From positions 930,001 through 994,000 of the forward strand of contig NZ_JACJUV010000001.1 in NCBI RefSeq assembly GCF_014218805.1: a stretch of 64,000 nucleotides of DNA, given 5' to 3'. A program made the position numbers and the translations under genes. Below, one piece after another: positions 1 to 8,763 of this stretch (positions are counted from its first letter, which is position 1; every line of letters starts with the position of its first letter). The notes under the pieces were generated by a model that was not told the origin of the DNA, ran no database searches, and worked only from the letters and a program-made list of their open reading frames with translations. This DNA is from Teredinibacter franksiae. GTDB lineage: Bacteria; Pseudomonadota; Gammaproteobacteria; Pseudomonadales; Cellvibrionaceae.

Positions 1-606
1 CTGTTCGCAAAGCTCGACCTATCAACAGGCCAACTTGAGCAGCTAAAACTACTACTAGAGCAACGTGAAGCGCTGGCCCTAAAAATCAAAGACGCAAAAG
101 AGTTCGGCGATGACAGCGGTATCGATAAAGATAGCCTCTGGGATATAGAAAGTGAGCTAGAAAACGTCAACACACAAATTGAGGAATTGCTGGACGATGA
201 AACTCGCCAGCGATTTACGGCACTAAAAGATTCAGATGAAGAACAAAAACACTTCAATCAATACACTCTTGGTGTCAACAGCCTATTTCCGTTAGACAAC
301 GTTCAACAGGAAGCCGTTTTATTCACCCGCTTAAAACGCAAGCAACAATTCGAAGAAAAACTGCAATCTTCGGGCTTTGATCAAGACTACCCTTTGAGTA
401 AAGAGCAGAGCGAAAAATTGTTAAAAGACCTCGAAATGGCCGCCATGCGCTACAAGCATAGCTTTCTCCAGGAAATTCGCCGAGAGTTGGATCACAGCAG
501 CTACCCAATGGATCAGTACACTCTGCTAGAAAACTATACCAATACCGAATTCAAAGAGCTTTTAAGCGCCTACCGCGAAAAAACCGAACAGCGCGGTGTG
601 TATTAA
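1..606 (+). CDS. C-terminal part of an unrecognised helical protein
   Basis: The reading frame is open from the first base of the window to the TAA at 604-606, so the gene starts upstream; the TTG at 187 is not a convincing start. The visible 201 residues are strongly charged, rich in Glu, Lys, Gln and Leu, and predicted to be almost entirely alpha-helical. Two stretches look like loose repeats of each other: a Leu/Gln-rich helix, an acidic loop, and a second long helix (about residues 1-75 and 100-175). No catalytic motif or membrane segment is visible. The product is not recognised; a periplasmic or cytoplasmic helical-bundle protein is possible, but this is a guess. Confidence 0.75.
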   Translation: MFAKLDLSTGQLEQLKLLLEQREALALKIKDAKEFGDDSGIDKDSLWDIESELENVNTQIEELLDDETRQRFTALKDSDEEQKHFNQYTLGVNSLFPLDNVQQEAVLFTRLKRKQQFEEKLQSSGFDQDYPLSKEQSEKLLKDLEMAAMRYKHSFLQEIRRELDHSSYPMDQYTLLENYTNTEFKELLSAYREKTEQRGVY

Positions 607-701
607 TACCTGACGTAAAGAAAGACTACCGTGTTTTTCCAGGTTTATAAAACCCGCATTGTTTCAAACCCAACAATACCTGATGAAACTTACCCGACCT
701 C

Positions 702-724
702 CCGACGCTGATTCCCTGCGTCGG
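702..724. terminator. possible hairpin in a convergent intergenic gap
   Basis: A perfect 7-bp inverted repeat (CCGACGC at 702-708 and GCGTCGG at 718-724) lies between two convergent genes, where a terminator is expected. No T-run follows on either strand, so the assignment is weak. Confidence 0.3.
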
Positions 725-816
725 TCTGCGTCCGTATAGTCATGCCTTGCGGCTGGCCCACCTAAAAACTAGAAGTTAGATGTAATTAAGGGCTTCCTAA
801 GCCTAGTAACACGCGC

Positions 817-3018
817 TTATAGCACCTCACTCAATCGCGACAAGCTTTGACCTACAACAATTAACGTGCCGGTCTCGGGGTTGGTCGCGGCATTACGGAA
901 ATGCAGTGTAGACCCACTTTTCAGCCTAACCCAACTCTGCCCGCCATCTTGCGAGCGCAGGATGGCACCATCTCGACCAACCAAAATCACATTCGCCGAG
1001 CCACTCTCAAATAGCGCGCTGCGTAATTCACCCGTATATTCGGGCGAACTCACATTGGCCCAATTTTTACCCCGATCAGTAGATCTAACGATGGTACCCT
1101 CTTGGCCAAAGGCCAACAGCGCACCCGAACGAGGTTCTTTTACCACTCTGCGTAAGGTATTTACCGTTGCCGACTCTGCCGCAGCCCAAGTGCTGCCCTC
1201 TTCGGAGCGCAATATTTTGCCATGGGAGCCAACCGCTAACAGGACATTACTTTCACTATCGGCATAGGCGCCATAGAGATCATTCAATGCATGAGTGTCC
1301 GCCATCAACCACGTACGACCATTATCCCGGCTAACTGCAACGCCACCCTTCTCACCAACGGTAAACATTAACGCGTTTGCTTTCGAAATAGCGCTATGCC
1401 ATAAATTCCGGTTTACACTTTCAATGGTCGAAATTTTTTGCCATGACTCGCCCGCGTCTTTAGATTCATAAACAGATCGATACAATACCTCTATCGCAAG
1501 ATAAGCATTGGTGTCCTCACTGTATAAAATTTGTGTAAATGCCTCGCCTTTACTAAATTCTCCCTGGTACACCGATACCCAACTCAGGCCATTATCCGTA
1601 GAGCGTATAATGCTTCCCGCTGGCCCCGCAGCAATAAGAACACCAGTAGCTTTATCTAAAACAATATCGCGCAAATGGGGCGGTTGATTTTTAAACGGAT
1701 AATCTACATCAATAGCAGACCAACTTAAGCCATCGTCTTCTGAGCGCCAGATGCCACCCAACTGACCAACGGCCACAAAAGTATCGGTACCCGGTATATG
1801 AATGGCCTTACGTATGTATTGGTCGATCCCAGGTCGCACCGACACCCAGTTTTCCACCGGCAACGCCGAAATACTTAACCTGTTAGACGTTGCGATAGTG
1901 CCACCTAGCCCGGCCGCCACGAACGTATTCTTCGCCTCACTGTGCATCAGCGTAGTAATACTCATATTAAATAAAGGTTTGAACACATCGGCGAACCACG
2001 TTGCCCCGCCATCACTGGAGCGAGCCATAACCCCAGAGCTACCAACCACTAAAAGTGATTTACTTTTGCTATCGTAAATAATGCTCGAAAGATAAGGAAT
2101 ATCATCACTCGGCCAGTTATTAACCCTTAAGGGAACAGGCGCCCAGCTTTGCCCTTTGTCTTTTGAAACGAGGATATCGCCCATCTGCGTGGAAAGTGCA
2201 ATAACGTCGTACTCTGGATCGTAAGCACTGCCGGTGACATAGCCTGCGGTAGGCACACGGGTTAATCGCCAGTTTTTACCGCTATCATCAGACACCAGTA
2301 ATCGGCCATGATCCGCCGCCGCGAACAACAACTCATCGTATTGATGAAAACCAACAACGTGTGGAATGTAGCTGCCTGAAGGCTGCATATCATGCTGACT
2401 AAACTCCCACTTAAAACCGCCATCGGTAGATCGCCCCGTAGTGCCAAATTGAGCACCCAAAAACACATCCCCCGTTTTCTCCTCAATAAACAATTGAAGA
2501 ATTTCAGCCTGCTCTTCCGTCGTGTTATAGGACACCAACCGCCAACTCAAACCATCATCAGACGAATACAGAATGGCATTTTGCGTACCCGCCGCCACCC
2601 ATGTCTTTTTACTTTCCACATACAGCGACGTATTTAGACGTGTTTCAGCAAGATCGGCTGCCTCTGGCAGGTTCAACTTAGCTTTACCCCAGGTTTCGCC
2701 CCGATTAGTGGAACGCAAAATAGTGCCACCCTCGCCGACCGCAATCATCACGCTGCCCGAAGGGTTCACACTGATGTCGCGCAATGTGTGAGTAACCGGT
2801 GTATCGCTACTCTTCCACACTACGCCATCACTCGAATATGCAATAGCCCCTTGCTCACCTGCGAGATAAAAGCTTTCACTTCCCTCAGCGTACTCACCGG
2901 TCATCCATTTAGGGTTAAAGACCTCAGCCCGGTAATTGGGCGTTTTTGCGCTGTTACCTGCGTCACAGGCAATAAGAGCAAAGCTAAGGAGCATAATTAG
3001 ACACAGGCGTATCGTCAT
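817..3018 (-). CDS. exported YCF48/BNR-type beta-propeller lipoprotein
   Basis: The protein has 733 residues from the ATG at 3018, which is preceded by AAGGA at 8 nt; an in-frame start 54 nt further upstream has no such signal. The N-terminus is a lipoprotein signal (hydrophobic segment ending L-I-A-C-D), placing it on the outer or inner membrane facing the periplasm, or at the surface. The rest consists of many repeats of about 40-45 residues with the S-x-D-x-G-x-x-W signature (SSDDGLSW, STDGGFKW, SQDGGQSW and others), the BNR/Asp-box and YCF48-type repeat that builds beta-propellers. At least ten such repeats are visible. YCF48-like proteins in heterotrophic bacteria often accompany exporters or glycosidases, but the neighbours here say nothing about its ligand. 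Function unknown. Confidence 0.8.
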   Translation of the reverse strand: MTIRLCLIMLLSFALIACDAGNSAKTPNYRAEVFNPKWMTGEYAEGSESFYLAGEQGAIAYSSDGVVWKSSDTPVTHTLRDISVNPSGSVMIAVGEGGTILRSTNRGETWGKAKLNLPEAADLAETRLNTSLYVESKKTWVAAGTQNAILYSSDDGLSWRLVSYNTTEEQAEILQLFIEEKTGDVFLGAQFGTTGRSTDGGFKWEFSQHDMQPSGSYIPHVVGFHQYDELLFAAADHGRLLVSDDSGKNWRLTRVPTAGYVTGSAYDPEYDVIALSTQMGDILVSKDKGQSWAPVPLRVNNWPSDDIPYLSSIIYDSKSKSLLVVGSSGVMARSSDGGATWFADVFKPLFNMSITTLMHSEAKNTFVAAGLGGTIATSNRLSISALPVENWVSVRPGIDQYIRKAIHIPGTDTFVAVGQLGGIWRSEDDGLSWSAIDVDYPFKNQPPHLRDIVLDKATGVLIAAGPAGSIIRSTDNGLSWVSVYQGEFSKGEAFTQILYSEDTNAYLAIEVLYRSVYESKDAGESWQKISTIESVNRNLWHSAISKANALMFTVGEKGGVAVSRDNGRTWLMADTHALNDLYGAYADSESNVLLAVGSHGKILRSEEGSTWAAAESATVNTLRRVVKEPRSGALLAFGQEGTIVRSTDRGKNWANVSSPEYTGELRSALFESGSANVILVGRDGAILRSQDGGQSWVRLKSGSTLHFRNAATNPETGTLIVVGQSLSRLSEVL

Positions 3019-3370
3019 GGGTGTTGTCCTTGGAAACGGGAGCGCTGACCGAAGAGAAGGTCGCGCATCCAATTATTGTTATATTTATCAGGTTTTTCGC
3101 GTACCGCAACTTGTACTACTTAATCTCACATACTATTTAATCTCACAAATTGGTCAACCATTCAAGCTTTTCGGCATTCCAATTTTGAATATGCGAATTC
3201 ATCGAATGCAAACCTGCTGGTCTCCTAACCCGCTGCTATTACACAGGGAGACAAAGCTTAATCGTCAACTCGCCCCATGCCATACAAAAGCATGACCCGC
3301 ACCCCAACGGGGAGGGCCAAAAAGAAACGGAAAGGCATTAAAACACAGATAGTAAGTACGAAGGTTATGC

Positions 3371-3950
3371 GAGAGTTACCGTCCTCCCTCACCGCCATAT
3401 ACAAAAAAACCCAGCACTAGGCTGGGTTTTGGATAACCTACTGTCATCGTATTTGGGCGGGATTGTCTCAGGCACATCCATGTGCCCAACCCTTCGGGCG
3501 CCTTCGGCGGACCAAAATGCTCCAAGCATTTAGTCGAACCACGAGAGTTCTCACCCTCCCTCACCGCCATATACAAAAAACCCAGCACTAGGCTGGGTTT
3601 TGGATAACCTACTGTCATCGTATTTGGGCGGGATTGTCTCAGGCACTTCCATGTGCCCGCCCCTTCGGGCGCCTTCGGCGGACCAAAATGCTCCAAGCAT
3701 TTAGTCGAACCACGAGAGTTCTCACCCTCCCTCACCGCCATATACAAAAAACCCAGCACTAGGCTGCGTTTTGGATAACCTACTGTCATCGTATTTGGGC
3801 GGGATTGTCTCAGGCACATCCATGTGCCCGCCCCTTCGGGCGCCTTCGGCGGACCAAAATGCTCCAAGCATTTAGTCGAACCACGAGAGTTCTCACCCTC
3901 CCTCACCGCCATATACAAAAAACCCAGCACTAGGCTGGGTTTTTTGTATA
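3371..3950 (-). repeat. 171/172-bp tandem repeat downstream of tRNA-Ser, with GGA hairpins
   Basis: Three nearly identical units begin at 3371, 3543 and 3714 (periods 172 and 171 bp), and a truncated fourth runs from 3885 into the end of tRNA-Ser. Each unit contains, read on the minus strand: an inverted copy of the last bases of the tRNA (GGCGGTGAGGGAGGG), a stem AAATGC/GCATTT with loop TTGGA (copies 3515-3531, 3686-3702, 3857-3873), a stem GGCAC/GTGCC with loop ATGGAT or ATGGAA (copies 3471-3486, 3642-3657, 3813-3828), and a terminator-like hairpin. Because the period of two units is a multiple of three, an open frame runs through the array, but its peptide is a by-product of the repeat. 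The unit may be a mobile or duplicated RNA element rather than a gene. Confidence 0.85.
3915..3946. terminator. bidirectional Rho-independent terminator after tRNA-Ser
   Basis: Stem AACCCAGC/GCTGGGTT (3921-3928 and 3934-3941) is flanked by an A-run and a T-run, so it can act on both strands; on the minus strand it lies 10 nt past the tRNA-Ser CCA end. Copies of the hairpin recur in each repeat unit near 3409, 3580 and 3753. Confidence 0.8.
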
Positions 3951-4038
3951 TGGCGGTGAGGGAGGGATTCGAACCCTCGGTGCCTTACGACACACACACT
4001 TTCCAGGCGTGCTCCTTCGACCACTCGGACACCTCACC
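3951..4038 (-). tRNA. tRNA-Ser (anticodon GGA)
   Basis: The minus strand folds as a class II tRNA: acceptor stem GGTGAGG/CCTCACC, discriminator G and encoded CCA, T-loop GGTTCGAATCC, anticodon loop CTGGAAA giving anticodon GGA, and a long variable arm. The length of 88 nt suits tRNA-Ser. The last 15 or so bases of the gene are found again, inverted, in the neighbouring tandem repeat. Confidence 0.95.
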
Positions 4039-4235
4039 AAATTGTAATTTCGCGTTTCACTACAAGCTAATATCTAACTCGAAGGCAGTACGCCTGCCCC
4101 GCCAGCTTATAGCCGAGCAATTCATAGAATCTCACCGAGGAGCTCCAGAAGGCGGCACACTCTACACAAACCTTTAGCGAAAGGCAATCTCTGGAAAATG
4201 TCGTTTTTGGAGGTAACACGTAAGATGGGGCGAAA

Positions 4236-5687
4236 CTAGCCTACGGGCAGCTCTACAAAGAAATACGAGCCTCCACCCGTGGCTGGCTTGTAGTAAATTT
4301 TACCTTTATGAGCTTCGATAATATTTTTAGTAATAGCCAAACCCAGGCCTGTTTGTTTTTCACCCGCCGTCGATTTGCTGCTAAGAACAGAAAAGGGTTT
4401 AAACAGTTTTTCCGCTTCCGGTTCAGGTATTCCAGCACCGAAATCGCGTACGCTGAGTAACAGCAGGTCACCATCTCGACTTAAACAAATATCAACCGAT
4501 GCGGCCGAATAGGAGTACTTGATCGCGTTGCTGATCAAATTATCGACAACCTGCTTGATTTTTATATCATCTAAGAAAGTGATCATACCTTCGGGTATAT
4601 CCAGCCGAAGATTGAGCTTAATTTGTTTGTTCTCAGCTTGCTCTGTATACAGCTCTACCCGCTCCTGCAAAGTGTTGCTTAGATCTACCTTGGATAAATG
4701 CAGCTCCGTTCGCCCGCTTTCTATAGCCGATACATCCAACAAGCTCTCTAATAGCTCAATCAGGCCCATGCTATTTTTGTTTATCATTTCAGCCATGGCG
4801 TTTACGCGACGATTATCTACATGCTGATGCAGTATCATTTTTGACGCGGTGTTTATCGCTGCCAGCGGGCCACGTATATCGTGAGCAGCAGTACCCAACA
4901 ACTTGTTTTTATCCTCGTTAAGTTTTTTCTGAGTAATGTAAGATTCAATACGGTCAGCGCTTCGATTGATACGACAGAGCAATTCTTCTGGTACAAAAGG
5001 CTTTACCAGGTAATCATTAGCTCCGGCTTTTATGAATTGAGCGGGCAAATTCTGACCACCCTGAGCCGATACGCCAATAATTTCAAGCTCGCTACTGCTT
5101 TTAACTTCTCGTAACGCGCCAGTTAGCGCCAAGCCGCCCATACCCTCCATAAAACAGTCGACCACGGCAATAGCGATGTCGGGGTTTCGCTCAATGCAAT
5201 CGAGAGCCTCTTCGCCGCTGGCAACCGAATGTATCTGGTAGTTCTGCCGTTTAAGCAACCTCTCCATATTGCGCCGTGCAACCCGTGAGTCGTCCACCAC
5301 CATAACCGCAAGGTTTCGATTGAGATAGATGCGATTAACAGCCCACACCACATATTCAAGGCTGAAAGCGCCGGATTTATGCGCGTAATCGGCAATTCCT
5401 CGCAACCACAGGTCCTCCTCCATCGCGCGGTCACTAACAGCGGTAAACACTATGGCCGGAATACCGGCTCTAGAAACTAACTCTACCGCTTTACCATCCA
5501 CCGCATCCGGCAAGTGTAAGTCGACAATGGCGACAAAATAGTCCTGGCCAGCCCCCTCCAATAACGCTCTGGCGGAAGCGTAGTCTTCCACAACATCCAC
5601 AACAAAACCGTGCGCCTGCTCGATTAGGCTCTTGAGCACACGCGAGAATGAGCGAGCGTCTTCAATGATTAGGATTTTTTCGGTCAT
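4236..5687 (-). CDS. REC-REC-histidine kinase (hybrid two-component protein)
   Basis: The 483 residues hold two receiver domains followed by a kinase core, the reverse of the usual hybrid kinase order. REC1 covers about 1-120 (phospho-acceptor D56 in VDLHLPD, conserved K104). REC2 covers about 126-245 (acidic D132/D133, acceptor D177, K229 in LVKPF). The HisKA helix has H269 in AAHDIRGPL, and the HATPase domain shows the N-box DNLISNAIKYS and the glycine boxes DFGAGIPE and GLGLAI. No membrane segment or input sensor domain is visible, so it is a cytoplasmic kinase probably controlled by phosphorylation of its own receivers. No partner regulator lies beside it. The adjacent divergent gene encodes a membrane coiled-coil protein of unknown role. 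Confidence 0.9.
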   Translation of the reverse strand: MTEKILIIEDARSFSRVLKSLIEQAHGFVVDVVEDYASARALLEGAGQDYFVAIVDLHLPDAVDGKAVELVSRAGIPAIVFTAVSDRAMEEDLWLRGIADYAHKSGAFSLEYVVWAVNRIYLNRNLAVMVVDDSRVARRNMERLLKRQNYQIHSVASGEEALDCIERNPDIAIAVVDCFMEGMGGLALTGALREVKSSSELEIIGVSAQGGQNLPAQFIKAGANDYLVKPFVPEELLCRINRSADRIESYITQKKLNEDKNKLLGTAAHDIRGPLAAINTASKMILHQHVDNRRVNAMAEMINKNSMGLIELLESLLDVSAIESGRTELHLSKVDLSNTLQERVELYTEQAENKQIKLNLRLDIPEGMITFLDDIKIKQVVDNLISNAIKYSYSAASVDICLSRDGDLLLLSVRDFGAGIPEPEAEKLFKPFSVLSSKSTAGEKQTGLGLAITKNIIEAHKGKIYYKPATGGGSYFFVELPVG

Positions 5688-5928
5688 AACATTAGCTAAG
5701 CGTGATCCAATTGCATCTTTAAAAGTAGCTTATCTCCGCCTAATTCGCCGGGCATCGGGTTGTTTTTTCGCCAGACACCTAAAAAGCACTCAGCTCTAGG
5801 GTAAGTGCTCTGCAAATTACCACCTGTAACACCCTACGTAGCCTTTTGAGCCCTATATATCGATTTTGACTAGTATGTGGTCCATACTTGTTTGAAACCG
5901 TGCACAAAAATGGGCTAAAGGTTTGTGA

Positions 5929-7188
5929 ATGCAGGCTTCCAATATCTACCTTATCGCCACAGCAGAAGTTGCCGTGTTACTTCTGTTGATATGCGTATTT
6001 CTGCTCCTACAAAACCGTTCTCTACGCGGCCTAGTAAAGAAGCTACAATTAAGAATGGAACAGCTCGTTGTAGACTTGCGGGCCGCTCGGTCAGCCGCTA
6101 AAACATCAAAGGAAGAGTCTTCCGCAAAGGATGTTGGCTACAAGCAAATGCTAAACAAACAGCTCGATTTTATTCGAGAACACCACGACCGGCTGGATGC
6201 AGGACAAGACCTAGTACTCGACCTAGACCCCGAAACGCCGCTACCGAGACGTGTGGCCGCTTTACGCTACGCCATCCTCCAGGCGGAAAAAGAAGCCACA
6301 GCTAACAAACTCAACGACCACGCCGACTGGAAAGTGTTGCAATCCCGTTACGAGAAGCTATTCGATTACCAAGCCGTTTACACACAGGCCCCTGAGGCCG
6401 GTGTATACCCCGAAGAAATGGACGCCCTACTTCAGGAGTTGACCGCCGCCAAGAAAAGGGTGCAAAACCTCGAGCGCTTTAAGGCACTGTACTTTGATCT
6501 AGAACAGCAGTGGGAATCCAGCAAGGAAAATGCCCAAGTTCACATGAGTCAGATCAGTGAGCTAACAGCCGAAGCCGAAAACAGCAACGAAATCGAACAG
6601 GTTCTGAAGGCTTACCAATCCAGTTATAATGTTTTTAACGACATACTTGAAGCCGGTGTCGAGGGTCAAAACATTCTTAACAGTAGCGCAACCGGTGAAG
6701 AATCCACAAGTGAAGTTCGCCACCTGAGAGCCGTTGCCGCAGACCAGCATAAAATCATCACCGAATTACAGCGTAAGCTGCGTGACTCAAACACCGCCGA
6801 AGAAAAGGAGCTAGTTGTAAATGAATTACAGGGGCAACTGCAAAAGCAAATTCGCTTTGTGCAGGAGTCTGAAACCTGTATCCAGCTACTGGAAGACGAA
6901 CTGACAACGGCACACAAAGAAGTGGAGCAACTTCAAACTCGACTCTCCCAACTGCCGGCTCTTAAAGGCAGCCTAAAAGAGCTACGCGACCAAAACGACG
7001 AATACGAACTTCAGTTTACCGCCATCAAATCTGAAAACCGACGCCTCTCCTCCAAACTAAAAGCCATCGAGGCTGCCCCCCCCAACGATACAGGCAACTC
7101 CCACAAGCTCAAAAAAGAATTGTCTGAGCTGGAATCACGCTATGCGGAGCTGGAGGAGAAGTTCCTGGACCTTAAGATGAGCCAATAA
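5929..7188 (+). CDS. membrane-anchored coiled-coil protein
   Basis: The 419-residue product begins with one hydrophobic helix (about residues 7-27, ending in LLLQNRS) and continues as long charged heptad-like helices to the end, so it is an N-terminally anchored coiled-coil protein with its bulk most likely cytoplasmic (positive charges follow the helix). AAAGG lies 8 nt before the ATG. It is not a recognised enzyme family. Its position between a hybrid kinase and an adenylate cyclase suggests a signalling or scaffolding job, but nothing in the sequence proves it. Confidence 0.8.
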   Translation: MQASNIYLIATAEVAVLLLLICVFLLLQNRSLRGLVKKLQLRMEQLVVDLRAARSAAKTSKEESSAKDVGYKQMLNKQLDFIREHHDRLDAGQDLVLDLDPETPLPRRVAALRYAILQAEKEATANKLNDHADWKVLQSRYEKLFDYQAVYTQAPEAGVYPEEMDALLQELTAAKKRVQNLERFKALYFDLEQQWESSKENAQVHMSQISELTAEAENSNEIEQVLKAYQSSYNVFNDILEAGVEGQNILNSSATGEESTSEVRHLRAVAADQHKIITELQRKLRDSNTAEEKELVVNELQGQLQKQIRFVQESETCIQLLEDELTTAHKEVEQLQTRLSQLPALKGSLKELRDQNDEYELQFTAIKSENRRLSSKLKAIEAAPPNDTGNSHKLKKELSELESRYAELEEKFLDLKMSQ

Positions 7189-7362
7189 CGCGACCACACC
7201 ATTCTCACAGCCTTTAAAAGCTATTGTTGCACTGCTCATGGGTCGCTAGAATAGCGGCCACCAATGACAACTGTTTATTGTTGTCTTAAGGCATAATGTA
7301 ATCGATTTGGTTACTGCCAATACAGTCTGTACAAGCCTTAAACACTGTTACTAGGATAATAA

Positions 7363-8754
7363 ATGGCTGAGCCCACGAATCAGGTTTCCGAAAAACTCGC
7401 AGCAGACTTTTCTCTCAGACAAAACGACGTTCGCACGCTCATCTGTATTGCGGCGGCGGGCACCTTGATGGTTAACCTCAATTGGCAGGCCATCAATATC
7501 ATTGACGCGCTAATCGCCGTCGGTATTCTCACCTATGCTGCTGCTTCATACCTGTGGCTGCGCAAACGCATATTCGACAAACAGCGCGACCTAATCTTCG
7601 ACCGGGTAATGATGCTGGATGCCTTTATTATTGGCATAGTGCTTGGCCTATCTAACTTCAGTCTGCTGCCCTCAATTCTCTTTATCACCATGATTCAATT
7701 TAACGGACTGATCAATGGCGGGGTTAAAAAGTGGCTGGCCGACAACGCGGCCTTTGTTGGGGGGGTTACCTGTACCTTTTTATTGCGCGACCCCGACTGG
7801 GTGCTGTCCGACAAACTCGAGATCAGCATCGTTAGCCTTATTGGCATCTTTACTTATTTTTGCGCCTACGCTATTTTTGTCCATACGCGCATTCGCAAGC
7901 TTATTATGCACAACAAACAATTGGTAAATGAGCAAACCCTCTACAAATTACGCACCTATAAATTGGCCCGCTATCTCACCCCTACAGTATGGAAAGCAAT
8001 TAATGAGGGGAGAGAACAAACACTCGCATCGGAGCGCAAACGCGTTTCCGTGTTTTTTTCCGATATACGTGGTTTTTCCAGCCTAGCGGAAGAGTTGGAA
8101 GCGGAAACACTCACCGATTTACTCAATACCTACCTCACGGAGATGGTAACCATTGCCACCAAGCATCGCGGCACCATCGATAAGTTTATGGGCGATGCCA
8201 TTATGGTGATTTTTGGTGATACGGGCAGTGAGGGACTAAAAGCCGACTGCATACGTTGTCTGGGTATGGCGATTGATATGCGTAAAAAGATGAAAGAGCT
8301 GCAAACACGCTGGTATAACCAAGGTATAAAAAAACCCCTACAAATCCGTATGGGGATAAATACCGGCTACTGCACGGTGGGGTCTTTTGGCACAACCCAA
8401 TATATGGATTACACCGTATTGGGTACCCACGTAAACCTTGCCAGCCGCCTAGAGTCGGCCGCTGATCCCGGCGAAATTCTTATTTCCCATGAAACCTGGT
8501 CACTGGTTAAAGATGTGATTATGTGCCGAGACAAGGGCGAGATAACCGCAAAAGGTTTCAGCCACCCCATAAAGGTATATCAGGTGGTGGACTTTCGCAA
8601 AGACCTTGGTCGGCACCAAAGTTATTTTGAGGAAAATGCTGAGGGGTTTTCCATGCATCTCGATCTCGATAAAATTCGCAACTACGACAAAAACACCGTT
8701 GTTGATGCACTCGAGAGTGCTGCCGAAAAACTGCGGGATAAAGTTATTAAATAA
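7363..8754 (+). CDS. membrane class III adenylate cyclase
   Basis: The 463-residue protein should make cAMP from ATP at the inner membrane. Residues about 25-180 form five or six membrane helices, and the catalytic CHD domain follows at about 220-400. The metal-binding aspartates are D234 (FFSDIRGFS) and D278 (FMGDAIM). Purine selection uses K274 (DKFMGD) and a threonine T355 (VLGTHVN) where most family members have Asp. Transition-state residues N358 and R362 are present, so the enzyme looks active. Lys plus Thr is the pattern of class IIIb cyclases, several of which respond to bicarbonate. A good ribosome site (AGGATAATAA) precedes the ATG. The input signal sensed by the membrane part is unknown. 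Confidence 0.9.
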   Translation: MAEPTNQVSEKLAADFSLRQNDVRTLICIAAAGTLMVNLNWQAINIIDALIAVGILTYAAASYLWLRKRIFDKQRDLIFDRVMMLDAFIIGIVLGLSNFSLLPSILFITMIQFNGLINGGVKKWLADNAAFVGGVTCTFLLRDPDWVLSDKLEISIVSLIGIFTYFCAYAIFVHTRIRKLIMHNKQLVNEQTLYKLRTYKLARYLTPTVWKAINEGREQTLASERKRVSVFFSDIRGFSSLAEELEAETLTDLLNTYLTEMVTIATKHRGTIDKFMGDAIMVIFGDTGSEGLKADCIRCLGMAIDMRKKMKELQTRWYNQGIKKPLQIRMGINTGYCTVGSFGTTQYMDYTVLGTHVNLASRLESAADPGEILISHETWSLVKDVIMCRDKGEITAKGFSHPIKVYQVVDFRKDLGRHQSYFEENAEGFSMHLDLDKIRNYDKNTVVDALESAAEKLRDKVIK

Positions 8755-8763
8755 AGCACACCT

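Noticed and set aside
3376..3930. 184-aa open frame through the first tandem repeat, giving a repeated peptide
   Set aside because: The repeat period is a multiple of three, so any frame without a stop stays open. The peptide includes the translated tRNA-Ser 3' end (an artefact often annotated as protein), and there is no ribosome site. The array is better explained as a non-coding repeat.
3371..3970. Prophage or island attachment site at tRNA-Ser
   Set aside because: No integrase or phage gene is present and the tRNA fragments are inverted, not the direct copies that integration leaves.
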